Counted from the first letter of the stretch, positions 52,943 through 62,203 are shown. The stretch: 64,000 nt of DNA from Zafaria cholistanensis (GCF_008580665.1 NZ_BKDJ01000008.1:1-64000), one strand, 5' to 3'. Notes: generated from the sequence alone by a model not told the origin. Translations and numbers: made by a program.

Positions 52943-53869
52943 TCAGCCCAGGGCCGAGGCGGACGCAAGGTCGACGTTCCACGAGGCCAGCATGCGGCTG
53001 ACCCGCTCGCGGTCGGCGGGTTCGAGGGTGCTGATGGGAGCGCGGACGGCCCGGTCGCACAGACCGATCTGGTGCAGGGCCTCCTTGACCGCGGAAACGT
53101 TGAGCGCGTTGTTGTCGCGGGCCCGCAGGTCCTCGAAGTCACGGATGTCCTGCCACTGTTCCAGCGCACCGGAGAAGTCGCCGCGCTTGAGCGCCTGGAG
53201 GTAGTTGAGCGACACTTCCGGAACGACGTTGGCCAGACCCGAGGTGAATCCCTCTGCTGTCGCGGCGAACTGCGAGGCCGCGTAGGACTCGGCGAGTCCG
53301 GCAATCCAGACCAATCCGGGGATGTTGGCGTCCGAACGGATTGAGGCGAAGTCGACCGGGTCCGGCAGCGCGTACTTGATTCCCACGAAGTTGGGCGCCG
53401 CGGACGCGAGGCTCCGTAGCGCGTCCGCCGTGATGCTGCGGCTCTTGAGGTAGGGAACGACGCCAAGCTCCGGTACCGCGGCGGCGATCGCCCGGTGGTA
53501 CTCAATCCATCCGTCGGCCGTGATGTACGGCTGCACGGGATGGTGGATCATAACCGCGTCGGCGCCGGCGTCCCGAGCTTCCAGCGCGGCCTCGATCGCC
53601 GAAGGCAACGGGCCGCCCACGCCGGCGAGCAGGATCGCATCGCCTGCGGCTTCCTTCACCACCCGCAGGCAGGTCGAGCGCTCGGCGGCACTGAGCGAGT
53701 AGTACTCGCCGGTGTTGCCGTTGGGGGTCACCACGGAGATTCCCGCCTCGACCATGCGGCAGGTGATCGCCGCAAGGGCCGCCTCGTCCACCCGGTCGTC
53801 GGCAGTGAACGGCGTTACTGTGATCGCAACCACTCCGGCGAGTTGCCGTCTCAATGCTTCGAACATCAT
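52943..53869 (-). CDS. DapA-family lyase, 5-dehydro-4-deoxyglucarate dehydratase-like
   Basis: A 308-residue class I aldolase-fold protein: VVAITVTPFTADDRVDEAAL, PNGNTGEYYSLSAAER, Tyr140 in VVPYLKSR and the Schiff-base Lys165 in FVGIKYALPD. The GNTGEYYSL segment and neighbourhood fit a 2-keto-3-deoxy acid dehydratase/decarboxylase (KdgD type) that makes 2,5-dioxovalerate, the substrate of the dehydrogenase at 49.9 kb. True dihydrodipicolinate synthase is unlikely here. A ruined relative lies at 59.1 kb. First gene of its operon; TCGTATCTTATATG lies 72 bases upstream. Confidence 0.83.
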   Translation of the reverse strand: MMFEALRRQLAGVVAITVTPFTADDRVDEAALAAITCRMVEAGISVVTPNGNTGEYYSLSAAERSTCLRVVKEAAGDAILLAGVGGPLPSAIEAALEARDAGADAVMIHHPVQPYITADGWIEYHRAIAAAVPELGVVPYLKSRSITADALRSLASAAPNFVGIKYALPDPVDFASIRSDANIPGLVWIAGLAESYAASQFAATAEGFTSGLANVVPEVSLNYLQALKRGDFSGALEQWQDIRDFEDLRARDNNALNVSAVKEALHQIGLCDRAVRAPISTLEPADRERVSRMLASWNVDLASASALG

Positions 53870-53940
53870 CCAGCTCTCTTTCTGTCCACCCTGGCGAGGT
53901 GCAAACCGATTGTGTTGGGTCGGTCACGTTATGTCATACA

Positions 53941-53954
53941 TCGTATCTTATATG
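53941..53954. promoter_or_regulatory. GntR-type operator candidate before the DapA-like operon
   Basis: TCGTATCTTATATG, matching the element repeated at 54973, 55051, 59294 and 62024. Confidence 0.55.
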
Positions 53955-54215
53955 CCAAGTGCTGAAAAGCCTCTGACTCACAAAGTGCGCTTCGAGGGTT
54001 TTCGCCAGGCATGCCGAAGCGTGGATCAAGGGCAGGCTACTGGTTGCTCAAGCCCCAAGGCCGAGCAGGAGGCGGGCGAAACCTGTGTTGGACGCGCACA
54101 ATTTTCAGGCGCTCACAATCCGATGGCCCGACGGCGGCAGGGACACCGCACCCGGAGAGGCGCGGGAAGGCGGTACGGGAATCGGGAGAGCCAGGGATAC
54201 GAGGCGGCGGGGACC
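53955..54215. other. Gap between the operator and the GntR gene
   Basis: About 260 bases, no gene seen; probably the 3' region of the leftward gntR transcript and the upstream part of the DapA-like promoter. Confidence 0.35.
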
Positions 54216-54899
54216 CTAGTCCGCGGTGGTCGGAAGGTGGGCGATGCTCCGGGTCAGGAAGTCGCGAAGGTGCTCCTCCAGCAGGTGGGCAGCCTTGTCC
54301 CCGTCCCCCGCAAGGGCTGCATCGAGGATTTCGTGGTGCTCTGCCCATTCGACGCCCCAGGTTGGGGCGGCCTCCCAGCCGGCCACGCTGACCAGGGCGG
54401 AACGATCCCGCAGGTTGCCGATGATGTCCACCAGCAGATCGTTGTCGCAGTTCGCATACAGGGCGGCATGGAAGTCTCGATTAAGCAGGCTCAGCCGGGC
54501 CCGATCGTCGGCTTCCCCGGCGCGGCGGGCATCGTCGAGCAGGATGGCCGCCCGGTTAAGGCCGGCTTGGTTGCCCCGGAGGGTGGATCGGCGCACCGCC
54601 TCGGGTTCCAGCAGGATCCGGACGTCGTACACGCTTTCGATGAAGTCACGGTCGACTTCCCGAACGGAGGCACCCTTGTAGGGTACAAAGGTGACCAGAC
54701 CGGAGGAGGAGAGGATCTTCAACGCCTCCCTCACGGGCGTCTTGGAGACCCCGAGCCACCGAGCCAACTCCGTTTCCACGAGAGCTTGGCCCGGGGCGAA
54801 CTGGCGGGTCAGTATCGCGTTTCGAATCTCGGCGAGCACCAGATCGATCCGCGAGCTCGGCAGAGTGATCGGGCTGCCGGCGCTGGCGTCAAACTTCAC
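54216..54899 (-). CDS. GntR-family regulator with FCD domain (copy 1)
   Basis: A 227-residue regulator: winged helix ~15-85 (EIRNAILTRQFAPGQALVET, LARWLGVSKTPVREALKILS), then an all-helical FCD ligand domain with metal-binding His residues (FHAALYANCDNDLL near 145, EWAEHHEILDAALAGD near 190). FCD-GntR proteins are usually repressors released by an organic acid. It is divergent from tctCBA, with two operator-like sites between, and about 350 bases upstream of the DapA-like operon. It is closely related to the regulator at 61281. Confidence 0.9.
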   Translation of the reverse strand: MKFDASAGSPITLPSSRIDLVLAEIRNAILTRQFAPGQALVETELARWLGVSKTPVREALKILSSSGLVTFVPYKGASVREVDRDFIESVYDVRILLEPEAVRRSTLRGNQAGLNRAAILLDDARRAGEADDRARLSLLNRDFHAALYANCDNDLLVDIIGNLRDRSALVSVAGWEAAPTWGVEWAEHHEILDAALAGDGDKAAHLLEEHLRDFLTRSIAHLPTTAD

Positions 54900-54972
54900 T
54901 GTTCCGGGCCCCTTTCTGCACCGCGCCCAAAGCCCCGGGCGATGCCCTTAGTATAGCCCGAACGCGTCCGTG

Positions 54973-55067
54973 CATATGTGATATACGAAGCGCATTCCCC
55001 GTCAGGTCCGCGGGTTTTACGTCATCTGCTGATATTCCCTTGGCGGTGTGTCATATATGAGATACGA
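54973..55067. promoter_or_regulatory. Two GntR-type operator candidates before tctCBA
   Basis: CATATGTGATATACGA (54973-54988) and TCATATATGAGATACGA (55051-55067), in the AT-rich divergent gap between gntR and tctC. The second is the reverse complement form of the site at 59294-59310 with few changes. Confidence 0.6.
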
Positions 55068-55240
55068 TATTTACGTGATGCGCGCCACGTAATGGTCGAG
55101 ACCGTTCGATTTACGGCTTCCAGCACGCTTATCAGTACCGCGAGTTGAGTCCTACCGCTCGCGCACAGCGAGAGAGCGCCGTTCGGAGCTCACCATCCGG
55201 ATTGCCCGCGTTGAGGCGGGTACCGACGAAGGAGATCAGA

Positions 55241-56260
55241 GTGAAGAAAATCCAAACTATTGGGGCCGGTTCGCGTCGCGGCCTCGCAGCAGCGGCCGGG
55301 GTCGCCGCGCTTTTGGCCCTTACGGGATGCGGCGGCGTCCAGGGAGGCGACAAGGCCGAAGACCCAAGCAAGTACCCCAGCCGGGCGATCGAACTCACCG
55401 TCCCCTACGACCCGGGCGGAAGCACGGACTTGATTGCCCGCGCTCTGGCGCAGGGCCTGGACGAACCGCTCGGCGAGCCGGTCGTGGTGGCCAACAAGCC
55501 CGGTGGAGGCGGAGTCCTGGGCGCCCGCGAGGTGCTGGGCACTTCCGGCAACGGCTACTCGATCGTGACACTGTCGCAGTCGCAATTCTCGATCTCGCCG
55601 CTCGTGGAATCCGACAGCAACCTGCTCGACCTGGAGGAAATGCGGGTGCTCGCGGGCCTGACCACCGAGGAGTACGCCCTGGTGGTTCCTGCGGACTCGC
55701 CCTATGCGTCCCTGCAGGACCTGCTGACCGCCGACAAGGTGAGCTTCAGCCACTCCGGTGTCGGAACGGGAACGCACTACGCCCTTGAGGTCCTTTTCAA
55801 GGATGCCGAGGTGCAGGCAAACGGGGTGCCGTTCGACGGAAGCAATCCGTCCCTCACGGCGCTTCTGGGCGGCCAGGTCGACGTATCGGCCGGCAACATC
55901 GCCGAGGTGATGCCCCAGATCAAGGCCGGGAAGATCAAGCCACTGGCTACCTTCTCCGCCGAGCGCAGCGAGTTCCTGCCGGACGTGCCGACCGCGACGG
56001 AGGCCGGGTATGACATCGTCCTGGACCAGCGCAGGTTCATTGCGGCGCCAGCCGGACTCTCGGACGAGGTCGCCGACAAGCTCCAGACCGCGATCGGCGA
56101 GGCCGAGAGCCAGCAGGCCTACAAGGACTTCCTGGAGAAGAACTACATCGCCTACTGGGGCGCCGACCCTGAGGCAACGAAGCAGCAACTGAAGGAGGCA
56201 ACGGAAGCGATCGCGACCAAGACCCAGGAGCTCGGGATCGACTTCGGACAGAACGGCTGA
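55241..56260 (+). CDS. tctC: Tripartite tricarboxylate transporter binding protein (TctC)
   Basis: A 339-residue lipoprotein from GTG 55241 (AAGGAG upstream). Signal peptide with lipobox LALTGC, then the TctC/Bug fold: IELTVPYDPGGSTDLIARAL, GEPVVVANKPGGGGVLGARE, GQVDVSAGNIAEVMPQI and DVPTATEAGYD near residue 250. Such proteins capture carboxylates such as citrate or sugar acids outside the cell and deliver them to TctAB. The PGGSTD loop binds the carboxylate. First gene of tctCBA-usp. Confidence 0.93.
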   Translation: MKKIQTIGAGSRRGLAAAAGVAALLALTGCGGVQGGDKAEDPSKYPSRAIELTVPYDPGGSTDLIARALAQGLDEPLGEPVVVANKPGGGGVLGAREVLGTSGNGYSIVTLSQSQFSISPLVESDSNLLDLEEMRVLAGLTTEEYALVVPADSPYASLQDLLTADKVSFSHSGVGTGTHYALEVLFKDAEVQANGVPFDGSNPSLTALLGGQVDVSAGNIAEVMPQIKAGKIKPLATFSAERSEFLPDVPTATEAGYDIVLDQRRFIAAPAGLSDEVADKLQTAIGEAESQQAYKDFLEKNYIAYWGADPEATKQQLKEATEAIATKTQELGIDFGQNG

Positions 56261-56376
56261 GGTTATTGAGCGGGGCTTTCCCACCGGCGCCGGGGCCATT
56301 GGGGGCCGAGGACCTGGCGACGCCAGAGGTCGCATCGGCCCGAATCCAGGACGGCAAACACATGGAAGGACAGAGA

Positions 56377-56913
56377 ATGGGCGTCCCCACACGGCGGAGC
56401 CAGGACACCGCCACCCAGAGCGAGGAGGTGGGCGTGGTGGAGGCCGACGTCGACGATGAGGCTGTGACACCGGCCGGAGCCTGGTCCCACCTCGTCGCCG
56501 GTGGCGTGCCGCTCGCCTTCGGCGTGGTCATGATGCTGGGATCGATCAATCTCGGTCTGGGAAGCCCCACCTCCCCTCAACCGGGACTGTGGCCCTTCGC
56601 GCTTAGTGTCCTGCTCATCGCGCTCTCGATCGGCCTGTTGGTGGGGCGCGGCAGGTTCGGCCCCTGTGAGTCCTTCGGCAGCGGAACCCTGACGGTGATT
56701 GCCGGTGTGGGCAGCATTGCCGCCTTCACCATCCTGCTGCCGCTGATCGGCTTCGAGATCCCGGCCATCGTCCTGGCCGCCTTCTGGCTCAAGATCCTCG
56801 GCCAGGAGAGCTGGCGGGTGGTTGCCATGGTCCCAATCCTCTGCACGGCAGCCTTCCACCTGCTGTTCGTCGAGGGTCTCGGCGTGGCCATCCCGCATCT
56901 GTTCTCGTTCTAG
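56377..56913 (+). CDS. tctB: Tripartite tricarboxylate transporter small membrane subunit (TctB)
   Basis: A 178-residue protein with a ~40-residue polar start and four hydrophobic segments (LVAGGVPLAFGVVMMLGSI, LWPFALSVLLIALSIGLLVG, TLTVIAGVGSIAAFTILLPL, VAMVPILCTAAFHLLFVEGL). ATG 56377 lies seven bases after AAGGA; longer starts are possible. SPTSPQPGLWPF is the usual TctB loop. It follows tctC by 116 bases and precedes tctA by eight. Confidence 0.85.
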   Translation: MGVPTRRSQDTATQSEEVGVVEADVDDEAVTPAGAWSHLVAGGVPLAFGVVMMLGSINLGLGSPTSPQPGLWPFALSVLLIALSIGLLVGRGRFGPCESFGSGTLTVIAGVGSIAAFTILLPLIGFEIPAIVLAAFWLKILGQESWRVVAMVPILCTAAFHLLFVEGLGVAIPHLFSF

Positions 56914-56921
56914 GAGTGACC

Positions 56922-58448
56922 ATGGATATCTTCAACGGCATCGCCTCCGGGTTTGAAGTCGTCTTCCAGCCAAACAACCTGCTGTACTGCCTAATCGGCG
57001 TCGTGATCGGCATGCTTATCGGCGTACTGCCCGGGCTGGGCACCGTGGCCACCATCTCGGTGCTGCTGCCCATCACCTTCGGCCTTCCGCCGGAGACTGC
57101 CATCATCATGATCGCCGGCATCTTCTACGGAGCGCAGTACGGCGGGACCATTACCTCCGTGTTGCTGCGTCTGCCAGGCGAGGCAAGCGCGGTCGTTACC
57201 ACCTTCGACGGCTACCAGATGGCCCGCCGCGGCCGAGCAGGCGCGGCCCTGGGCATCGCAGCCATCGGATCCTTCATCGGCGGCACGCTGGCGATCGTCG
57301 GTCTCAGCCTTCTGGCACCGGTGGTCGCCGCCTTCGCCCTGGACTTCGGGCCCCCCGAATACGCCGTCCTCGCCCTAGCAGGCATCCTGCTCGTCTCCTC
57401 CTTCGGCAGCGGCTCCGCATGGAAATGCATCGTGTCCGCCACGATCGGGCTGTTAATGGCCTCGGTCGGACGGGACCTGTTCACCGGCGTCGACCGCTTC
57501 ACCCTGGACAGCCCCCAACTGGCCGACGGAATCGATTTCGCCGCCCTGGTCATGGGACTGTTCGGTCTCGGAGAGGTCCTCTACGACCTCGAACGCCGCA
57601 TCAAGGGCAACAGCGCCCCAACACCCAAGGTCAAGAACGCCTGGATCACGGGAACGGACTGGGTCCAGTCGCGCATGGCCATCGCCCGCGGCACTCTCAT
57701 CGGATTCATCCTCGGAGTGTTGCCCGGCGGCGGCGCGACACTGTCCTCGATGGTCTCCTATGCCGCCGAGAAGCGCGCGGCAAAGGATCCGAGCCGGTTC
57801 GGCAAGGGCGCCATCGAGGGCGTCGCCGGCCCGGAATCGGCCAACAACGCGGCAGCGACCTCGTCCTTCATCCCGCTGCTTACCCTCGGCATCCCGGCCA
57901 ATGCGACCATGGCCATCATCTACGGAGCCCTGCTGCTTCAGGGCATCGCCCCGGGGCCCCAGCTGATCAGCGAGCACCCCGACGTGTTCTGGGGCGTCAT
58001 CGACTCCATGTGGATCGGCAATATCCTGCTGCTGATCATGTCGATCCCCCTGGTACGCCTGTTCATCAAAATCCTGCAGGTCCGCGCCTCAATCATGGCG
58101 CCGATCACCGTCATGATCATCCTTATCGGCGCCTACTCGGTCCGGAACAGCATCTTCGACCTCTGGATCGTCATCGCTTTCGGCCTCCTCGGATTCCTGA
58201 TGAAGAAGTTCGGTTTCGAACCGGGCCCCCTGGTCCTGGCCTTCGTTCTGGGCAACCTGCTCGAGACCTCGTTCCGCCAGTCGCTGCAGCTGCTCGACGG
58301 CAGCCTGTTCGGCTTCTTCGCCCGTCCGATCTCGGGCACACTGCTGGTCCTCATGATTGCCGTCCCTTTCCTGGTCATGGCCGTGCGCCTGTTCCTGCGC
58401 AAACGTGTCGCCCAGACCGACCTCCAGAAGGAGTATGAGAACGCATGA
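56922..58448 (+). CDS. tctA: Tripartite tricarboxylate transporter large membrane subunit (TctA)
   Basis: A 508-residue membrane protein with about twelve helices. TctA signature blocks are visible: [40 protein letters not shown] with [29 protein letters not shown], and [21 protein letters not shown]. It forms the sodium- or proton-coupled channel for the solute bound by TctC. ATG 56922 follows AGGAG. The stop overlaps the UspA-type gene (ATGA). Confidence 0.94.
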   Translation: MDIFNGIASGFEVVFQPNNLLYCLIGVVIGMLIGVLPGLGTVATISVLLPITFGLPPETAIIMIAGIFYGAQYGGTITSVLLRLPGEASAVVTTFDGYQMARRGRAGAALGIAAIGSFIGGTLAIVGLSLLAPVVAAFALDFGPPEYAVLALAGILLVSSFGSGSAWKCIVSATIGLLMASVGRDLFTGVDRFTLDSPQLADGIDFAALVMGLFGLGEVLYDLERRIKGNSAPTPKVKNAWITGTDWVQSRMAIARGTLIGFILGVLPGGGATLSSMVSYAAEKRAAKDPSRFGKGAIEGVAGPESANNAAATSSFIPLLTLGIPANATMAIIYGALLLQGIAPGPQLISEHPDVFWGVIDSMWIGNILLLIMSIPLVRLFIKILQVRASIMAPITVMIILIGAYSVRNSIFDLWIVIAFGLLGFLMKKFGFEPGPLVLAFVLGNLLETSFRQSLQLLDGSLFGFFARPISGTLLVLMIAVPFLVMAVRLFLRKRVAQTDLQKEYENA

Positions 58449-58858
58449 CCGTCATGTTGGGATTCGTCCCCTCCCCCGAAGGACGTGCCGCAGCCAGATT
58501 CGCCATCGAGGAGGCGGTGCGCCGTCGAACGACACTCACCGTCGTGAACGCCTCTCGTGGGCAGGCACCGGCCGAAGCCACGATGGCCAGCCACGAGGAA
58601 CTCAAGGTCCTGCAGCAGATGGCCAAGAACGCAGGAATCCCCGTCACGACTCTCCAGCCGGCACATGGCGGCTCCCCAGCGGAGCAGCTCCTGTCGGCGG
58701 TGGAATCCCACAGCGCGGAAGTCCTGGTCATCGGCCTACGCAGGAGGTCTCAGGTTGGCAAGCTCATTCTCGGGAGCACCGCGCTCACGCTGCTCTCCCA
58801 CGCCCCGTGCCCCGTCAGTGCGATCAAGGCCGACAAAGGCTACGCCCCAGGGGTTTAG
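58445..58858 (+). CDS. Universal stress protein (UspA family)
   Basis: A 137-residue UspA-fold protein: [20 protein letters not shown] at the start, LVIGLRRRSQVGKLILGSTA with the nucleotide-binding G-2x-G-9x-G type loop, and LLSHAPCPVSAIK at the end. Its start overlaps tctA (ATGA), so it is made with the transporter. Usp proteins fused or coupled to transporters may gate or monitor uptake. A 21-bp hairpin follows. Confidence 0.9.
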   Translation: MTVMLGFVPSPEGRAAARFAIEEAVRRRTTLTVVNASRGQAPAEATMASHEELKVLQQMAKNAGIPVTTLQPAHGGSPAEQLLSAVESHSAEVLVIGLRRRSQVGKLILGSTALTLLSHAPCPVSAIKADKGYAPGV

Positions 58859-58913
58859 GAAAGCGGTGGCGGCTACGGAACTCCCTCTGGTGGCGCCGAG
58901 CAGAACTCACTGA

Positions 58914-58958
58914 CACGCAGGAAGTCCGGCCGTTTGGAACGGCCGGACTTCCTGCGTG
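58914..58958 (+). terminator. 21-bp hairpin terminator after the tct-usp operon
   Basis: A perfect stem, 58914-58934 with 58938-58958, loop 3 bases, 55 bases after the usp stop. Confidence 0.8.
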
Positions 58959-58984
58959 CACCGGGACGGCCCAGGGCGGTTCTG

Positions 58985-59205
58985 GTGTCGCGCCAATGCA
59001 CCGAGGGTTGCGGGCCTGTCGCGGTTGGATCGCCCGCGAGCCTCATGGAGAGGCCCGAAAAGCGCCTCCGTGCCGGCGATAAACAAGGTTGCATCGCGTG
59101 CGGCCTCGTTTGCCACCCGCCGGCAGGTCGAACGCTCGGCGGCACTAAGCGAGTGGGACTCCCGTGTTGCCGGTGGGTTGCTACGGAGACTCCGAGCCGT
59201 GTCTT
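58985..59205 (-). pseudogene. Remnant of a DapA-family gene
   Basis: On the minus strand SLSAAERSTCRRVANEAARD and then TLFIAGTEALFGPL match the DapA-like protein at 52943-53869 (SLSAAERSTCLRVVKEAAGD, ILLAGVGGPL). DNA identity to 53625-53740 is evident, e.g. AACGCTCGGCGGCACTAAGC. Frames are broken and both ends are missing. It marks a former second copy. Confidence 0.7.
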
Positions 59206-59466
59206 GAGCCCCGTAAATCAGATGCGGTCGGCGGAGCGCCGCTGGAGGGTGGAGAGGGCCTGAAGCGATTGCGTCCTAAAGCTGGTATGAGTTTCGTATA
59301 TTAGATATGATTGGCAGGGTCAGACGCTTGGCGGACCGCCACCGGCAGGGATGCCTTGAGGCCGGCGGACCCAATAGCATCGAGGGGACGTTATATGCGT
59401 TCCCTCACCGCGGAGAACTGACAAGGAGCACCAAGGATCGCCCACATTCACGCCTAAGGAAATTTC
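59206..59466. promoter_or_regulatory. Promoter region with GntR-type operator candidate
   Basis: TCGTATATTAGATATGA at 59294-59310 matches the regulon element. No gene is seen here. It lies 157 bases before the dehydrogenase start. Confidence 0.55.
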
Positions 59467-60546
59467 ATGAACACTAGCCCGGTCGATACCCTCCCCCGTT
59501 ACTCAATAGATTCCTTGTCGGGCTTTTCCACGCGGCTCCTGGAGCACGCGGGCGTGGATACGGACAAGGCCGTCACCATGACGGCTCGAATGATCGACGG
59601 TGACCTGCTTGGGCATCGCACCCATGGCTTGGCGTTTCTCGGCACCTACCTCGAGCGTTTGGCAGGAGGCCACATCAGCGGCTCGGGCCAAATCGAAGTC
59701 ATCCACGATGAACCCGGCGCAGCGGCCTGGCGCGCGCATCGCCTCCCGGGTGCTTGGGCCATGGAACAGGCCACGTCACTGGCCTTGGAGCGCATCCGCA
59801 CGCAAGCCGTCTTCACGATAACCATCGCCAACTGTTCTCACATCGGCTGCCTGCAGAGCTATCTCCTGCCCTTCACCGAGCAGGGGCTCCTTGTGCTCCT
59901 CATGGCCACCAACCCCGGCGTGGCCTCGGTGGCGGCACCGGGCGGCACGCGGGGGGTCATCACGACTAACCCCATTGCGATGGGAATCCCCACGCGTGGA
60001 AACCCCATTCTGATAGACCAGAGCACCTCCGTGGGCAGCAACGCGCTGTTCGAAAGCTACGCGGCGCGGGGCGAACGGCTACCGGGCCCTTGGGTTCTTG
60101 ACGCTGACGGCGAACCCACCGATGATGCATCGGTCCTCAACGGCACCCCCGCAGGAACAATCCAACCGTTGGGACAAACGGACTTCGGCTACAAGGGGTT
60201 CGGGTTCGGGCTGATGTGCGAAGCCTTGGCCCTCGCGCTGCCCGGATACGGCAGGCGCTCTCAGCCGAATCGGTTCGGACAAGGCGTCTTCCTGCAGGTC
60301 ATCGACCCGAAGCGCTTCTCCGGTTCGGACGACTTCCTCGACGAGGTGGATTACCTGGTCTCGGCGGTCCACTCCGATCCCGGCGCCCCGGGCAAAAAAA
60401 CCCGGCTCCCTGGTGAGCGCGCTCTTGCCACCCGTGCTAGCCAGCTGCAGCACGGAGTCAGCCTCCATCCCGAGGTCCTGTCTCGGCTCGAACCTTGGTC
60501 CGAGCGCGCCAACGTGCCCCTGCCCCGCCCCCTCCAAGAGGACTGA
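59467..60546 (+). CDS. Malate/L-lactate dehydrogenase-family oxidoreductase (Ldh/MDH2)
   Basis: A 359-residue NAD(P)-dependent oxidoreductase of the type II malate/L-sulfolactate family: LLGHRTHGLAFLGTYLERL, NCSHIGCLQSYLLPFTEQGL, TNPIAMGIPTRGNPILIDQSTS and the conserved GYKGFGFGLMCEAL. These enzymes interconvert 2-hydroxy and 2-oxo acids. In this cluster it would oxidise a hydroxy acid taken up by Tct or the ABC system. ATG 59467 has no strong ribosome site. Confidence 0.85.
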   Translation: MNTSPVDTLPRYSIDSLSGFSTRLLEHAGVDTDKAVTMTARMIDGDLLGHRTHGLAFLGTYLERLAGGHISGSGQIEVIHDEPGAAAWRAHRLPGAWAMEQATSLALERIRTQAVFTITIANCSHIGCLQSYLLPFTEQGLLVLLMATNPGVASVAAPGGTRGVITTNPIAMGIPTRGNPILIDQSTSVGSNALFESYAARGERLPGPWVLDADGEPTDDASVLNGTPAGTIQPLGQTDFGYKGFGFGLMCEALALALPGYGRRSQPNRFGQGVFLQVIDPKRFSGSDDFLDEVDYLVSAVHSDPGAPGKKTRLPGERALATRASQLQHGVSLHPEVLSRLEPWSERANVPLPRPLQED

Positions 60547-60559
60547 GCAGGCCCGCCGG

Positions 60560-61050
60560 CTTGACGCCGGGAGCACGGTCACAGGTCAGGTCCGGGGTGT
60601 CGGGTTCGGCGGCCGTGGGCGGGGTCTGGCGTGACAGCGCCTGGGACTTGATGCGCTCCAAGGAGGCGTTCCCCAGAGTGCGGATCGTTTCGTGCCGCGC
60701 CGGTGGGCGCGCGGCCGGGGCATCGTCGCGCTTCTTGAGGACTTGCGCCGTGTAGCGCCGCCTGGAGACGCCCTTCCGCGGGGAAGGGTGTTGATGAAGG
60801 GCCTGCCCGCTCCCCAATTGCGCCGGGGCTCGTCCGGCTCGGCGACGGGGTCGAAGCGCGGGCAACCGCCCAGGTCGCGGACCCGCGCCCAGTCCTTCTG
60901 CCCGTGGCGTCCCCGTCATCCTTGTTCTGGGGCCCACAGCGGGCAAAGGTGATCCGACGGGCCTGGCAACAGGCCGCCAGCTGCTCGTTGGCGACCTCCG
61001 ACCCATCGTCCCAATCGATCCCAGAGTCGGGAACGGGAACACGGCGGTGA
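60560..61050 (-). pseudogene. Integrase-core (DDE) transposase remnant
   Basis: Reverse-strand pieces in several frames align with one transposase pattern: IDWDDGSEVANEQLAACCQA and RITFARCGPQNKDDG (the D-x-G-S-E-F and GPGNKND region), then KKRDDAPAARPPARHETIRT and ASLERIKSQALSRQ near the C-terminus. At least two frame changes and no intact ends. I cannot assign the IS family securely. Confidence 0.6.
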
Positions 61051-61280
61051 CGTACTCAAGGGCGTCGAAGGATCATTGGGCGGCCCCGTTCCGCAGCGAC
61101 CGCCCCACCGTCCACGCCGTGGCGATGCCGCCGAGGATTAGGGTGAAGCAGAACGCGCCGGAGCCGCCGCCGTCGCGCCCAACCAGGCCGATCTCCGTTC
61201 ATCCCGAAGGGCGTCGTCCCGCCTAAAGCCCCATCTGCCGGGGACACCAGTTCGCTGTCCGGACGGCGGTGCGCTCTGAT
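61051..61280. other. No recognisable gene
   Basis: GC-rich stretch between the transposase remnant and the second regulator; short frames only. Confidence 0.4.
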
Positions 61281-61958
61281 CTAAGGCGTAAATTGCTTCA
61301 GGGCGCGGTCCATAAATTCCTGCAGATGATTCCGCAGCAGATCCGCGGCGCTTCCCGCATCACCGTTGAGCGCGGCCTCAAGGATCGCCCGATGCTCAGC
61401 CCACTCGGTCTCCCAGGTAGGCGAGGCGGTCCAGCCAACCACACTAATCAGAGCCGCGCGATCCCGCAGGTTTTCAAGGATGTCGATCAGCATCTGATTT
61501 CCGCACCCCGCATACATGCTTGCGTGGAATTGGCGGTTCAAGAGGCTGAGCCGTCCCTGGTCTCCGGCCGCGGCAGCATCTCGGGCTTCGTCCAGAGCGG
61601 TGGCGGCGCCTTGGAACAAGCCCGGATCTCCGTCGCTGACTGCCCGCCTTACGGCTTCGGGTTCGAGCAGAAGGCGCACCTCGGCCACGGAGCGAATGAA
61701 CGGCGGATCGACCGTAGTAACGGACGCTCCCTTGAAAGGCGTGAATGTCACCAGTCCTGACTGGGAAAGGATCTTCAAGGCTTCACGGACGGGAGTCTTG
61801 GACACCCCCATCGCCTTCGCAAATTCCGCCTCGACCAAGGGCTGCCCGGGAGCCAGCTTGCGGGTGAGGATGCCCTCCCGGATCTCGCTCAGAACGAGTT
61901 CGATACGCGAGGGGGGCAGATCAAGGGTTCGGGTCAAGCCCACGCTGTTGGCAGACAT
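61281..61958 (-). CDS. GntR-family regulator with FCD domain (copy 2)
   Basis: A 225-residue paralogue of the 54216 regulator: winged helix with EIREGILTRKLAPGQPLVEA and MGVSKTPVREALKILSQSGL, FCD domain with FHASMYAGCGNQML and EWAEHRAILEAALNGD. ATG 61956-61958 follows AAAGG. The recognition helix is nearly the same as in copy 1 (GVSKTPVREALKIL), so both could bind the same TCGTAT-type operators while answering different acids. It is divergent from the ABC binding-protein gene. Confidence 0.9.
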   Translation of the reverse strand: MSANSVGLTRTLDLPPSRIELVLSEIREGILTRKLAPGQPLVEAEFAKAMGVSKTPVREALKILSQSGLVTFTPFKGASVTTVDPPFIRSVAEVRLLLEPEAVRRAVSDGDPGLFQGAATALDEARDAAAAGDQGRLSLLNRQFHASMYAGCGNQMLIDILENLRDRAALISVVGWTASPTWETEWAEHRAILEAALNGDAGSAADLLRNHLQEFMDRALKQFTP

Positions 61959-62012
61959 TGGGACGCCTTTCTGGGAACTCAATAGTCCCTACCATCATAG
62001 TCGTTGACGTAT

Positions 62013-62037
62013 GCCAAATACGAGATCTAAGATACGA
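62013..62037. promoter_or_regulatory. GntR-type operator candidates, divergent gap
   Basis: GATCTAAGATACGA (62024-62037) matches the regulon element in reverse form, and GCCAAATACGA (62013-62023) abuts it. Likely controls copy 2 and the ABC importer. Confidence 0.5.
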
Positions 62038-62203
62038 GATATGACGGAGGCGTGACCTAAGACACATGCTCGCTGCGCCAGCCTTCTTCATCGACTTCTG
62101 ACCCGCCCCGACCGCATGCCTCAGCGTTTGATCGCGGCCTTGTCCTGCAGTCCAAGAATCGGAAACCTTCCGCGGCTTGGAACCCATCCCACACCCGGAG
62201 TCA

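Noticed and set aside
52943-53869. Dihydrodipicolinate synthase for lysine synthesis
   Set aside because: The operon is catabolic (sugar-acid dehydratase, GntR control), so the DapA fold is used for another keto acid.
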